A stretch of DNA of 64,000 bases from Purpureocillium takamizusanense. Lineage: Eukaryota > Ascomycota > Sordariomycetes > Hypocreales > Ophiocordycipitaceae. The position numbers were made by a program, and so were the translations under genes. Location: the NCBI RefSeq assembly GCF_022605165.1, contig NC_063069.1, positions 372,001 to 436,000 of the forward strand. Reading direction: 5' to 3'. Within the stretch, counting starts at the first letter, position 1; every line of letters starts with the position of its first letter. The notes beneath the pieces were generated by a model. It worked only from the letters and a program-made list of their open reading frames with translations. It made no database searches and was not told the DNA's origin. This document shows, one piece after another, positions 33,953 through 44,255 of the stretch.

Positions 33953-36547
33953 ATGCGCAACGGCGTCATTGCCGCGGCCCTCCTGGCCGGCGCGGCCGAC
34001 CTCGTCGCCGCCGCCCCGGGCAACAAGGGCTGCAACGCGGATAACTGCCTCCGTGCTCTTCGCGCGACGCAGATTCCCGGCCGCCTCGAGAGCGCTCGGG
34101 CCTTCTGTGCCTCTTACACGGCGGTGCCCGCGCCCACGGGCCTCGCGGTGCCTTCGTATGCAGCCGATGCCTGCAAGAAGAACCCGAACGGCGACCAGCC
34201 GGCTCGTCTGTCGAGCGCCTGCGCCTGCATTGCCCCTGGAACGACGACGACGACGCCGCCCACGACGACGCCCAGTACCTCGTCGACTACCACGACTACG
34301 CCCACTACTACCACGCCCACTACCTCTCCCACGGCCAGTGCCTGTGCCCAAGTGAGCTCTTCGTGGGCTGCGCAGGTCAAGACCAGCAGTGAGTGCCCCT
34401 GAATAGTCTAACTGACTGACATGGCTGTGATTTGGTGCTGACCTGGGGGCCATATAGAAGCCGTGCCGACGGTGGCGGCCGCGCTCGCTCATGAGTGCTT
34501 GAAGTCGGTTCCCCTGGGCAAGGACGCCGCCATCCAGCTCGTCGACGCCATTGAGCCCTACCTCGAGTGGCAGAGCGACGCCGCCTACAAGAAGGATCCG
34601 CCCAAGGACTACTTCTACCCGGGCTTCGACATTTTTGGCAATCTGGCCAAGGTCAAGGCCAACCTCCAGGCCGACAAGTACGACAGCGAGTACGCCTTCC
34701 AGACGGACCTGTACGAGACCGTCTTCGGCCCCGGACACGACGGCCACTACGTCTTCTACCCTGATGCCTTGGCCAAGGCCTTCAAGTGGCGCCGAGACCG
34801 CTCGCTCGTGTCCATCAGCGAGGACGGCACCTCTCTGCCCGTCATCAAGCTGTACGGTAGGTTTAACCCCCCCCCCTTCCCCAACCTCATCGGACCGAGA
34901 AGAAGCCATGTCCAGTGCTGATGCCCCAATGCAGAGGATGTGACCAAGGACCCCAAGACGGCGCGTGCCGTCACCAAGATCAACGGCATCGAGGCCAGCA
35001 AGTATGTCGAGGACACGATCAACAAAGCTACGTACAACCAGGACGTTGACTCGGCATACAACTCCATGTTCTACTCCAAGGCCTTCAGCGCCGTCAACAG
35101 CCTCACGGGCTACTTTGCCGGCGGCGGCCGCATTGGCATCATCTACCAGGGCCCCAACACGACCTTCACCTTTGCTGATGGTGAGGAGGTGACGCTGGAG
35201 AACAAGGCCAACATCGTTGGCGACTTGACCGGCGTTGTTGACGGCGCCTCCTTCTACAAGAAGTTCTGCACGCCCGCTCCCTCGCAGCAGAGCAAGACGG
35301 ACAAGGCGGCGGTGGCTCAGCTGCCTGGCTACCCCAAGCCTGTCATCACGACTAGTGACGGCGTCGTTAGCGGATACTACCTCACCGGCGAGGGCCTCGA
35401 GCACGTGGCCGTCATTGTGCTGACGGCGTTCGAGGGCAACAGCCCCGCTGAGTTCCAGGCCGTGACGCAGGACTTCTTCCACGAGGCCAAGGCTGCCGGC
35501 AAGACCAAGCTGGTCGTCGACTTCCAGGTCAACGGCGGAGGCTACATCCTGCTGGGCTACGACTTCTTCCGCCAGCTGTTCCCCCAAATCCAGGAGGACG
35601 GCTTCAGCCGCTGGAAGCAGAATGGCGGCTTCAGCACCATGTCTCGCATAATCAGCGATCTCGTCAAGGACGTCGACCCCCAGAATGAAGCCAATGGTAA
35701 CCTCGTTCAGCTCTACGAGTCGTGGTACAACTACCGCTACGATCTGAACCTCACGCTGGGTCATTTCGCCACGTTCGAGGACAAGTTCACGCCCCAGATC
35801 TTCAAGGACACGCCCTACACTTCCCTCATGCGCTGGGACCTCAACGACCCCCTTACCACGACCAATAGCACCTTTGGCATGGGCATCGAGATCTCTGGAT
35901 ACGGCACCCGCAAGAACCTGACGCAGCCCTTCAAGGCAGAGGACATTGTGCTTCTCTATGACGGTGTCTGCGCCTCGACGTGCACCCTTGCCTCGGAGAT
36001 GCTCCGCATCCAGGGCGGCGTCAAGTCGGTTGCCTTTGGTGGCCGCCCGCGCGAGGGCCCCATCCAGGGTGTCGGCGGCATCAAGGGCTCTCAGGTCCTC
36101 CAGTACAATAACATTTACTCGTACACCAACTTTATTGCCGATCTCACCGACGACCCTAAGCAGTTGGCCGAACTCAAGCGCTACACGGATCTTCCCATGC
36201 GCCGCTCCACCGCGGCCGCCGTCAACGTCCGCGATCAGATCCTGCGTGACAACGTCAATGACGGCCTTCCGGCGCAGTTCGTCGCCGAGGACGCCGACTG
36301 CCGCCTGTACTGGACCGCCCCCATGATCTCGGACGTGACTGAGATTTGGAAGGCGGCCGCCCACGCTGCCTTCAACGGCGCCAAGTGCGCCCACGGCGGC
36401 ATCAAGGCGTCCAAGAGGAGCACCACAGATGAGCTCGCCCCCGCGGCCCTCATGCCGCGCGCGCGTCTGTCGGCGAGCGTCGACAAGACGCCGGTCCAGC
36501 ACTCGGAGGAGTGGCTGGCTCTTTACCAGCAGAAGGCTATCGAGTAG
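33953..36547 (+). CDS. Secreted S41 (CPAF-like) peptidase family protein
   Basis: Exons 33953-34388, 34458-34856 and 34935-36547 give 815 residues. The start at 33953 opens a signal peptide (MRNGVIAAALLAGAADLVAA). Residues ~25-95 form a cysteine module with CNADNCLRALRAT and RLSSACACI, seen at the front of many fungal secreted proteins. A ~45-residue Thr/Pro/Ser linker follows, likely O-glycosylated. The remaining ~650 residues resemble fungal S41/CPAF-type peptidases such as UstP: YYLTGEGLEHVAVI, KLVVDFQVNGGGYILLGYD and LLYDGVCASTCTLASEML, where Ser ~626 would be the nucleophile. It is predicted to act outside the cell; the substrate is unknown, and some family members serve in peptide toxin pathways while others do not. 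No peptide-cluster neighbour is seen. Confidence 0.85.
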
Positions 36548-37186
36548 TCTAGCAGCAGCAGCAGCATGCTAGGATAATAGCTCTAGAAAAGCAGTTTTAT
36601 TCCACGTTACCGACGCGGCCTCGGGTGACTGCCTTGATGTACGGCTCGCCCAACTGTGACATGTGCGGCTGCGGCGTCAAAAGAGTCGGTCAGCAGGGCT
36701 GAGCACTGACCGAGTCGACGACATTGTCCTTGTACTGACGTTACCGGTGAAGCGGCCTCGCCGTGCTGTTGGTCATCTGAACCCGTACGGACTGCATGGT
36801 CTTTGGTGACGCGCCGGCAAAGCTGGGCTTGATTGTCCAATGGCGACCATGTTGCGCGGTGACACCGCAAGGGGGTGGATGACCCGAAGTGTCGGCCCTC
36901 TTCTGCATCCTGCATCGACGGTGCCGCCCGGCTTGAAGCCCAGCAGAGCCCGGCCCATGTTATGTTGGGCGGCCGCCGCCACTCTGGTGTCACCATCATC
37001 TTGCCCTCTCTGCTTGTCTCTCTGTCTCGATCTCGGAAGTGCGTTACATTCAGCCGCATGAGGCGAGCGGGCGAGCGGTCATGGTGGCCTGACGGGACAA
37101 AACGTGGATGAGGCTCTGCTGGCGGGGCTCGACTGCGTGTGTGTGCTTACGGCTGCCGTCGCTGCTACTGCTGCTACCACTACTGC

Positions 37187-37206
37187 TGGTGGTGGTGGTG
37201 GTGGTG
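37187..37206. repeat. (GGT)n microsatellite
   Basis: Six to seven GGT units in non-coding sequence. Confidence 0.65.
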
Positions 37207-37535
37207 CGTGGGAAGAGACGGTGAGAGGATGTACTTTGTATATGCGAAGTCCTTTGTGTGTGTATATATCTGGGGGTGAAGTTGCGGCTGATTATTCTCT
37301 TTCTTGTGCAGAGAGGGCAAGTCTGAGGCGACCGACTCCTTTCTCGCGCAGAGGTACATAGGTTAGTTCGTGGCCGGTCCGGTCCTTTTTCTTGCGCAGA
37401 TGGCTTTCAGGACATGTTGATGTTGAAAGAGCAGACATTCGATCTCAAAGGTAATCGACCATAAGACGCCGAAACGGGGTGCGAACTCGAGTCGGTCTCT
37501 TGGAACGGTTCTGTCGAACGGCGACGTCGTACTGC

Positions 37536-37624
37536 GACACTGCGGAACAGGAAACTGCAGAAGACGAAACTGCAGAACACAAAACTGCAGAAAAGAAATT
37601 GCAGAAAACGAAACTACAGGTGCG
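37536..37624. repeat. 15-base minisatellite, six units
   Basis: The units are GACACTGCGGAACAG, GAAACTGCAGAAGAC, GAAACTGCAGAACAC, AAAACTGCAGAAAAG, a 14-base variant, and GAAACTACAGGTGCG. The period of 15 keeps reading frame, giving a TAE-type peptide repeat in a 107-codon frame (37479-37802), but that frame has no other sign of being a gene. Confidence 0.75.
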
Positions 37625-37760
37625 TAAGGTGCGCGCTCAAGTTACCCTCACGACGGGGGCTGGGGATTCGCAACTCGACACGCCCGCCGCGCCCACGTGG
37701 GCATACGAAAAGGAGCCGTGTACAACGAAGTCACTGAGCCGTCCGTCGTCAGCGTCCTGG

Positions 37761-37791
37761 AAAGGAAGAAAGAAAGAAAGAAAGAAAGAGA
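37761..37791. repeat. (AAAG)n microsatellite
   Basis: About seven GAAA units, slightly imperfect at the left end. Confidence 0.7.
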
Positions 37792-38663
37792 GCAATGTGT
37801 GAAGAGCTCATCACGCCGACCCGGTATACTCGGTGCGGGCGGCAGTGCGACGGGATGAGCAGGAGCACGAACAGCCACGGCTGCGCCGCCTTTGAGCAGA
37901 CGAAGCGGCCTTGCGAGAGCCCGAGGGAGGTGCACCTGGCTATGAGCACGAAGAGGGGGAAATGTCCCCGGCACAGATGAGATGACTTCCATGACGGGGT
38001 TGTCTGTTCGTCTAGAAGAGGACTGAACTTGGAGTGTGCGCAAAGACGGAGGTAAAGGAGGACAAACAAGCATGATGTGTTCTCGCCGCGACAATACGCG
38101 ATGCGTAAAGGACAATGGGTTGCCATGAAAGGAGATTGGCGTGGACGATTGATGTCGGGAAGAAGAGGAAGTTGAAGAAGCGCGCGGGATGAAACAGCAT
38201 TGTCGCTGAGCAGACACGGCCGCCGACGTTGTACTGCTCGCATACCACTGATTCAGACCTTTTCTCCCCCCCCTTTCGGCCCGCCTCTACAACTGGGGGG
38301 ACTCAAAGCCTGGCGGGATCGGGTTTGTTTGAACGGCCGGGGTTGGGAACAAAAGCGGCCTCCCCCGTTGTTCAAAGTCGACGCGGCGTCGACCTCGGAA
38401 GCGACTGCACAGAACGTGAACACACGACAGAACATAGAAAGGATGAAGCTGGTTGGTGAGTGCCAGGAACGAAGATATAAGGTCCCTCTCTGCCGGCCCG
38501 GTAATTCGAGACGCGCGAAACGACTGCCACAAGTTGAGGCTGTCGTCTAACCGCGCGCGCGCACGACTAGACCACAGCCCATCACCGATACTCAAGCCCC
38601 TTCTTGATTTACACACACAATCGCGGCCGCGCACTCGGAACGAGACACATACACACACACACG

Positions 38664-39500
38664 ATGCGGCCGTCCCTCTTCATCATCGCGGCTCTGGCCA
38701 CCATGGCCCTCGGCAAGACCCATGCCTTTGCTACCTCCCTGCGGGACATGAAGAAGGCAGCCTCCGGCATGAACAAGGCCGTCACCGTCTGGAGCGACGT
38801 CAACGTGCGCGTCCCGATCCGGCGGCAGTCGCGCGCGCTGTCCAAGACGTTCAACAGGGCCGCCAAGGCCGCCAGGAAGGACCTCGCCCGCGCGGCCAAG
38901 CGCAGGGGCATGGCCGCCGTGCCGCTCGAGATGGTCCGGATCGTGGCCCGGGAGGCCAAGGGGCTCGCCACACTCCTGCGCTACGTTGCGAAGAAGGTGG
39001 CGGAGATCCCGAGAGCAGGCACGCGTGCTGGTCTAAGGCTGTATAGGAACCTGCGGGTCACTTCCAGGGCATTGGGTAAGAGATGCGGCCCCGGCCCCGG
39101 CCCCGACCCCGCGGATGGTGGTGGTGCATCAAGTGGCGAGGAGCACATGGTGCATGTAGGGGAGGGGGGTGCTGGTCAGGGTGCATGTGATGAGGGAGCA
39201 GAGGCTGACAGTGCGAAAACAAGTGCGGAACATTCGAAGACGAGTCCGAAAGAGGGCCCCGACGATGCGGAAACGCGTGCGGACGGCCGTACGACGAACG
39301 TGGAAGGCTCTCAAGAAATGGGTCGCTCGGCAGACGAGGCGAAGCCCGTGGGGAAGACGAAGAAGAGGCTTGTTTTCTCGATGGTGATGCCTGGTCCACG
39401 GAACGGGACACGCGACTCTTTAAGGAAAGGAACACGCGATTCCTTTAAGGAGAGAAGGTGGCGCTTTGAAGAACAGGACACAATGAGGCTGATGAGGTAA
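38664..39500 (+). CDS. Orphan basic secreted protein
   Basis: A single exon of 278 codons; the ATG at 38664 was chosen because it starts a signal peptide (MRPSLFIIAALATMALGKTHA), and a short in-frame upstream extension would spoil it. Residues ~22-145 are highly basic and likely helical (RRQSRALSKTFNRAAKAARK, then further Arg/Lys-rich helices). The rest is disordered: a Gly/Pro segment (GPGPGPDP), an acidic Ser/Glu/Asp stretch, then a basic end with a local duplication (GTRDSLRK / GTRDSFKE). There is only one cysteine after the leader. No family was recognised. The design, secreted with a charged helical front and a disordered tail, is compatible with an effector or a wall-bound protein, but no function is claimed. 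A (CA)n tract immediately precedes the ATG. Confidence 0.6.
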   Translation: MRPSLFIIAALATMALGKTHAFATSLRDMKKAASGMNKAVTVWSDVNVRVPIRRQSRALSKTFNRAAKAARKDLARAAKRRGMAAVPLEMVRIVAREAKGLATLLRYVAKKVAEIPRAGTRAGLRLYRNLRVTSRALGKRCGPGPGPDPADGGGASSGEEHMVHVGEGGAGQGACDEGAEADSAKTSAEHSKTSPKEGPDDAETRADGRTTNVEGSQEMGRSADEAKPVGKTKKRLVFSMVMPGPRNGTRDSLRKGTRDSFKERRWRFEEQDTMRLMR

Positions 39501-39886
39501 CATAGAATCCCGTTTGTCTGGAGCAGACGTCTCGGCAGCCATTGAAGAATGACACAAGGGGGACAGGCGCACAGCTGATGAAGAGACCTTGATGGGCTAT
39601 GAAGGGAGGAAGAAGAGCTATATAGGTGGTCAAGGGAGAGAGACCAGCGAAAGAGCTGGCCAACCGGGAGCCTGACCAACTAACCCGCAACAGATGACAA
39701 ACACAGTATTGTAGCAACGCTCATGCCTTGGGGGGCGGACAGGTGCTCCCTAAACATGCTTTAGGCACTCATCTCTGCCCTTGTGCTGTACACCGTGCTT
39801 GTGTCCGGTCCGTACCAAGTATCGGCCCAGTAATCTGCACTCTGTGACCCAGCTGTAAGAGCTCGACGTCGCCACATGCATCTATG
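39501..39886. other. Spacer between orphan secreted protein and P450
   Basis: Both neighbours end here (convergent). Nothing else was seen. Confidence 0.6.
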
Positions 39887-41536
39887 CTATCTTCTCCTCC
39901 AGACCTTGAGCGGCATGGGCCCCAAGATGTGATTCATCGTTTCCAGCCGCTGCAGCTCGAATCCCTCCACCATGGCAAACTCGTAGCGATGCACGAGCGA
40001 CGCCAACAACACCGCTTGCTCGAGGTACGAAATGTTGCGACCGATGCAGCCCCGTGCCCCAGCCGAGAAGCTGATAAACGATGACTGAAGCGCCCTACCG
40101 TTTTCACCCAGGAAGCGCTCAGGCAGGAACTGCTCCGCGTCGGGGAACACAGTCTCGTCACGGTGAGCGACCAGAGCGGATATGCTAACGGTGGTGTTCC
40201 CCGGCACGTAGCGGCCCATGATATACATGCCCTCGGGAGGCGTCTTCCGCGGGAGCCCATGGGGCGTCGGGGGGAAGAGACGCAGCGACTCGTCGAGACA
40301 GGCGCGCAGGTACGGGAGATGTTTCACCTTGTCGTACGGCGCGATGCGCTCCTCGGGCTCCAGCGCGGTGTCGAGCTCCTCGCGGAGAAGACGCATGGTG
40401 CGTGGGTGTCGCAGCAGCTGGTACAAGACGTTGGTGATGGCAATGGCCGTGGTGACGCTCCCCGCGTTCATCATGATGTTGATCTCGGCGACAATCTCCC
40501 CCCACTCCAGGCCGTGGGGCGTGCCGTTCTTGTCCTCCATGAGCGCGTGGAAGAAGTCGTCCAGCTTCTCTGCTGCTCGGTAGCGCTCGAGCCGCAGGTT
40601 TGCCCGCCGGAGCACGATGGCCTCCCAGCCGGCGCCAGACTTGGACATCCGCCTGTAGAACGGGATGACGTTGGCGAGCTTGTCGAGGATCTTGTAGTAG
40701 TCGTAGCTCCACAGAAGAAGGGACTGCTTTCGCGCCGTTGGGTAGAGACACTCTCGGAGGCCGACCTCGAATGTCGTCCCGTCGGGCCTCTGCGCCATGA
40801 CTCGGTCATGGCCCTGGTCGAGCAGGCCGAGGCGCTCGGAGAGGCCAATGTCTGCGATGGCATCGAGGGAGAAGAAGTTGATCCAGGCGCGGAAGTCGAC
40901 GAGATGCTCCTCCTCCTCCTCCTGGGGGCTGACGCGGCTCTGGCCTTTGGGCAGCGGCGCGGAGCACCGCTTGTCAATCTGGGCGAGCATGCGATCGACC
41001 TTGTCGGCGACCTTGTGCTCCCACCGTTCCAGGTTCTTCAGGGCATACGCCGAGGACAGGACCTTGCGCTTCCTGGCGTGCTCGGCCTTGTTGACGACGT
41101 CAGCGAGGTGGTAGTGCGTGCCGGCGGTGAGGACGTAGGACTCTTCTTTGATGCAGGGGGTGCCGTGGCCGTAGATGTCCTTGATGGCCTGTACGCGGCC
41201 AAACGAGAGGCTGTTTGGCCCCATGCGCAGAACAGGCTCCTTCTTGTGTAGCGTTGCTAGATGTGTAGAGCGGTTGCCGCCGTGCGCCAGGATCATGAAT
41301 GGCAGATTCGACATGCCCGAGAAAGTTGACATGTTGGGGAACTTTCGGAGACCTACGAATAGGTCGTTAGAGCCTCCTTCCCTCGCATCAACGACAACAG
41401 AACCGAGGGCACGGCACCTACCTTTGGCATCATAAAGGTACAAGATGAAAGGATACACGAAGAAGAGGATGATTGCCCAGGAGGCGAGCAAGTACGCATA
41501 CGGCACGGAGCCAAGCTCAACGTGAAGAGCAGGCAT
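39887..41536 (-). CDS. Cytochrome P450 monooxygenase, benzoate-4-hydroxylase-like group
   Basis: Exons 41422-41536 and 39887-41352 give 526 residues. An N-terminal membrane anchor (YAYLLASWAIILFFVYPFIL) is followed by KGLRKFP. Canonical motifs are present: I-helix AGSVTT, ExxR as ESLR, PERF, and the haem loop FSAGARGCIG with the ligand Cys at 474. It is an ER-bound class II P450 and needs an NADPH reductase; one is encoded 2.7 kb away. Overall sequence (VLRMGPNSLSFG, IKDIYGHG) resembles proteins usually annotated as benzoate 4-monooxygenase P450s, but the substrate cannot be told from sequence. The 69-base intron has no in-frame stop and could be mistaken for coding; its GTAGGT donor and removal of 23 non-conserved residues support splicing. 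It is divergent from the regulator at 42113. Confidence 0.88.
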   Translation of the reverse strand: MPALHVELGSVPYAYLLASWAIILFFVYPFILYLYDAKGRCRALGSVVVDAREGGSNDLFVGLRKFPNMSTFSGMSNLPFMILAHGGNRSTHLATLHKKEPVLRMGPNSLSFGRVQAIKDIYGHGTPCIKEESYVLTAGTHYHLADVVNKAEHARKRKVLSSAYALKNLERWEHKVADKVDRMLAQIDKRCSAPLPKGQSRVSPQEEEEEHLVDFRAWINFFSLDAIADIGLSERLGLLDQGHDRVMAQRPDGTTFEVGLRECLYPTARKQSLLLWSYDYYKILDKLANVIPFYRRMSKSGAGWEAIVLRRANLRLERYRAAEKLDDFFHALMEDKNGTPHGLEWGEIVAEINIMMNAGSVTTAIAITNVLYQLLRHPRTMRLLREELDTALEPEERIAPYDKVKHLPYLRACLDESLRLFPPTPHGLPRKTPPEGMYIMGRYVPGNTTVSISALVAHRDETVFPDAEQFLPERFLGENGRALQSSFISFSAGARGCIGRNISYLEQAVLLASLVHRYEFAMVEGFELQRLETMNHILGPMPLKVWRRR

Positions 41537-42112
41537 ATCGGTGACGGCAACGGATAGAGTGACGTCGCCCAGCCTCCAGTCGTAAAGCTATTGACTGTTT
41601 GTACTTCGCGGGAGCAAGGACATTGCGCCTGAGCATGCTTTCAATGTTTTTTATACAGCTAACACACCTACATGTAGCAACACCCATGGGGATTTCCAGC
41701 GCGAAGAGGGCGTGCTGCATTCTATCGAGGCATCGTCACTACAGTGTACGTTATTCATTGTACATTACGATCCGGTATCTGCCACTTGTGTCACCCCTTG
41801 GCCCGCTTGCACTTGTTGCGCTTCTACAACACACACACAACCGTCTCCCAAGCCGCTACAGGGGCGGGGTCAGTGTCTCGGAAAGTTTTACCCCCCCAGA
41901 CCGAGCGGGAAGAACTCCAGCCTGCCACGAGGCAACCATGGGACGATCCCCGGCACACGAACATGACCCCCCTCCCCCGGCCTACCCCACCCCCGAGGTC
42001 GGGGTTTCCCCAACTGCCCGTTCTGGCTATCAACACTGGGGGGGCCCAGGCTCTCCCCACCTGATGGCAACTTGCCCTTTCCAACTGTGACGGAAAGATT
42101 GTACGGACAATA
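41537..42112. promoter_or_regulatory. Divergent promoter region of P450 and zinc-cluster regulator
   Basis: These 576 bases separate the two start codons. The minus strand has TATAAAAA at 41648-41655, 112 bases upstream of the P450 start. A (CA)n stretch lies at 41828-41840. Head-to-head placement suggests common control of both genes. Confidence 0.5.
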
Positions 42113-44222
42113 ATGCCTCCCCGGAGGAAGCGCGTGCCAGGTTGTGAGGTACGGCGAAAGCAGCTCGCATAACGTATGACCGGCCACATCTGACGTCTAT
42201 AGAATTGCCGAGAAAGGTAGGCAGCACCGGCCAGAACACAGCAAAACAGGGGCTGACATACTGAACCCATTGAGACAGGCACCTGAAGTGTAAGTCCCCA
42301 CTACCCTTGATTGCCGTGGGAAAGTACAATGTATGGCGCTGATGATTTGAACTACGTGTAGGCGATGGGAAGTTGCCTTGCTCGAGATGCATCCAGAGAT
42401 CCTGGAGTTGTAACCGCCCCGTGCGGTTCCGGCTCGTCAATGGTTCTGATCCTTTGTTGTAAGCCATTAAACTTGCGCCGCCCCTTGGCTAGACGCAGAA
42501 CCGCTGACACAATGAGCCGTTGGTAGCGGTGACTCGACCGAGTTTCCGTTTTCGCCGCATCAGACGTGGTTCAAGACGCAGCGCCAGCATATCGAGTTTA
42601 TCGATCAAACTGTAGAAATTGCGAGGTCTTATGATGTCGGCGAGGAGGACGACGATGCGCTTGGAGCTACATGTGACCAGGATGTTTTTCAATCAGATGC
42701 CGCCGAAGAGGCTGATCAACTGTCAATCGTGGACCGGAGACAGGAGACACGCACCGCGGGAATCCAGAGCGGTGCTGTGCATGAGCCTCTGAGTGGACAA
42801 CAGTTGGATACGTGCAACTCGCACAAGGAGCCTGAGTACAGCTCATGGGATAGGCATTGTGCTTTGCCAGCCTTTGCTGAAGAGACGACGCCCGCTGGCG
42901 CAGACACCCACACCAAGCACTATGAAGGTTTGGTTCATACGAGGGCTGAGGCGGAACTCATCCGTCGCTTCATAGATGGCATAGGCCCGTCGTTGGATCC
43001 ATGGGACGAGTCCAGGAGGTTCGCGGCAGATTTGGTTGAAGATGCCGCTTCATGCCCAGAATTGATGGATGCGATCATGGCGACAGCGGCGGCTCATGAA
43101 CGAAACATGGCGGATCGAGATCCGCTACCGTACCGGATGCGAGACGGAACACGAAGCAAAAGACCGGAGGATACGAGGGGCGCGCAGTCTATTGCCTTGC
43201 TACGGCGTACAATTGAGAACTTAACCGGTGAGGCTCACATCTCAGCCTATTGTCCTTTCATGCTGACCACAGGACAGAATCAGTTGTGGAGGCGAATCAA
43301 AGCTGCACAATCCGCGGGATTTGGTCAGTGCCTAGGAATATGACGAGACGACAGCATGGAGCAGCCACAGGACTTGACTGCATCCACGAGCAGGTCCTTT
43401 GGACTGGCCTGTGGCAGGAGCTGTACATTGCCATCATGCAGCAAGCGCCACTATCTCCAGACGTCGACATACACAGCATGCGCAAACTCACGCATGGCTG
43501 TGATGACCGCACATGGACCAACAGGATGCTGCTTCACCTCGCCGACGCCGTCACGTATTGCCACGCCGAGGAGCGTAGCACGGCAACGTACGACCGTCTG
43601 ACAAGCTACTCGGCCACGTGGATGGAGTCGAGGCCGCCATCGTTCAATCCGGTGTATGTAAGGACATTGTTGGGGACAATGTTTCCGCAAATATGGCTCT
43701 TGAACGACGTCGTCGTCGCTGGGCTTCAGTACTATCACCTTGTCAAGATTCTTCTCCTTTCGCACAACCCGCGGGTGCCACTGCTGGGCGCGGCGCAGAG
43801 GACGGCCAAGGAGCGCGGCGATGTACGTCCAGTGCCGTCTCCGGCCTGCTCATGAACTAAGTGACCCTGCAGGCGCTCATCAGAGAGGATGTCCGAACTA
43901 TCTGCGGAATTGCCGAGTCAATGGACGGCGTTCACCCTGCTCATCTGTAAGAATAAGTGCCCCCCGCCTCGATCTCAAGATTGCGCCGCTGACGTTGGGT
44001 ATGGCAGAGTCGCGTGTATGGCGATATCTCTGGTCGGGGATCGATTCACAGAGAGAGACGAACAAACTGCGCTCCTGCGTCTATTGACAAAGACCAGGGA
44101 TACGTTCGGGTGGTCCGCTTCATTTGCGTAAGCCGGCGATTACGTCCTCCACATGAAGCGTCACCGAGTATGCTAACTTGAACAGTATTCGCTACCTTCA
44201 AGAATCCTGGAGCTGGGCATAA
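42113..44222 (+). CDS. Zn2Cys6 transcription factor with Fungal_trans_2-type domain, microexon zinc cluster
   Basis: Nine exons: 42113-42148, 42203-42216, 42279-42289, 42362-42458, 42527-43323, 43371-43822, 43873-43946, 44008-44127, 44186-44222; 545 residues. The first four exons rebuild a perfect zinc cluster with Cys at 11, 14, 21, 27, 30 and 37 (CENCRERHLKC then CSRCIQRSWSC). Exons 2 and 3 are only 14 and 11 bases. Each intron (54, 62 and 72 bases) has good GTACGG, GTAGGC or GTAAGT donors. The rest matches the Fungal_trans_2 (PF11951) regulator group: ELIRRFIDGIGPSLDPWDES, WTGLWQELYIAIM, GLQYYHLVKILL, EDVRTICGIAES. A 45-base in-frame segment at 43229-43273 may be a further intron; both versions stay in frame. 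It is presumed a nuclear regulator of the adjacent P450 and reductase. It ends 33 bases from the reductase stop. Confidence 0.82.
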
Positions 44223-44255
44223 CGTAAATACTACATTTATAATACTATTGAGGCA

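Larger units (their letters stand above)
36548..38663. other. Spacer with minisatellite and short repeats
   Basis: No firm gene is present. It holds a 15-base minisatellite (37536-37624), a (GGT)n run (37187-37206) and an (AAAG)n run (37761-37791). An unresolved minus-strand frame near 36607-36830 is discussed among the rejected items. Confidence 0.5.

Noticed and set aside
33905..36502. Open frame of 865 codons on the minus strand opposite the S41 peptidase gene
   Set aside because: It is the antisense shadow of a conserved secreted protein; the product is repetitive in Val, Leu and Gly and crosses the introns of the real gene.
36607..36830. Minus-strand frame ending HMSQLGEPYIKAVTRGRVGN, perhaps the last exon of a small gene
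   Set aside because: A splice from the segment at 36746 upward to 36663 downward is possible and the end looks protein-like, but no start, no upstream exon with consistent frame and no family could be found. It is left open, not annotated.
40163..41251. Open frame of 362 codons on the plus strand opposite the P450
   Set aside because: The P450 motifs are complete on the other strand; this frame has no recognisable content.
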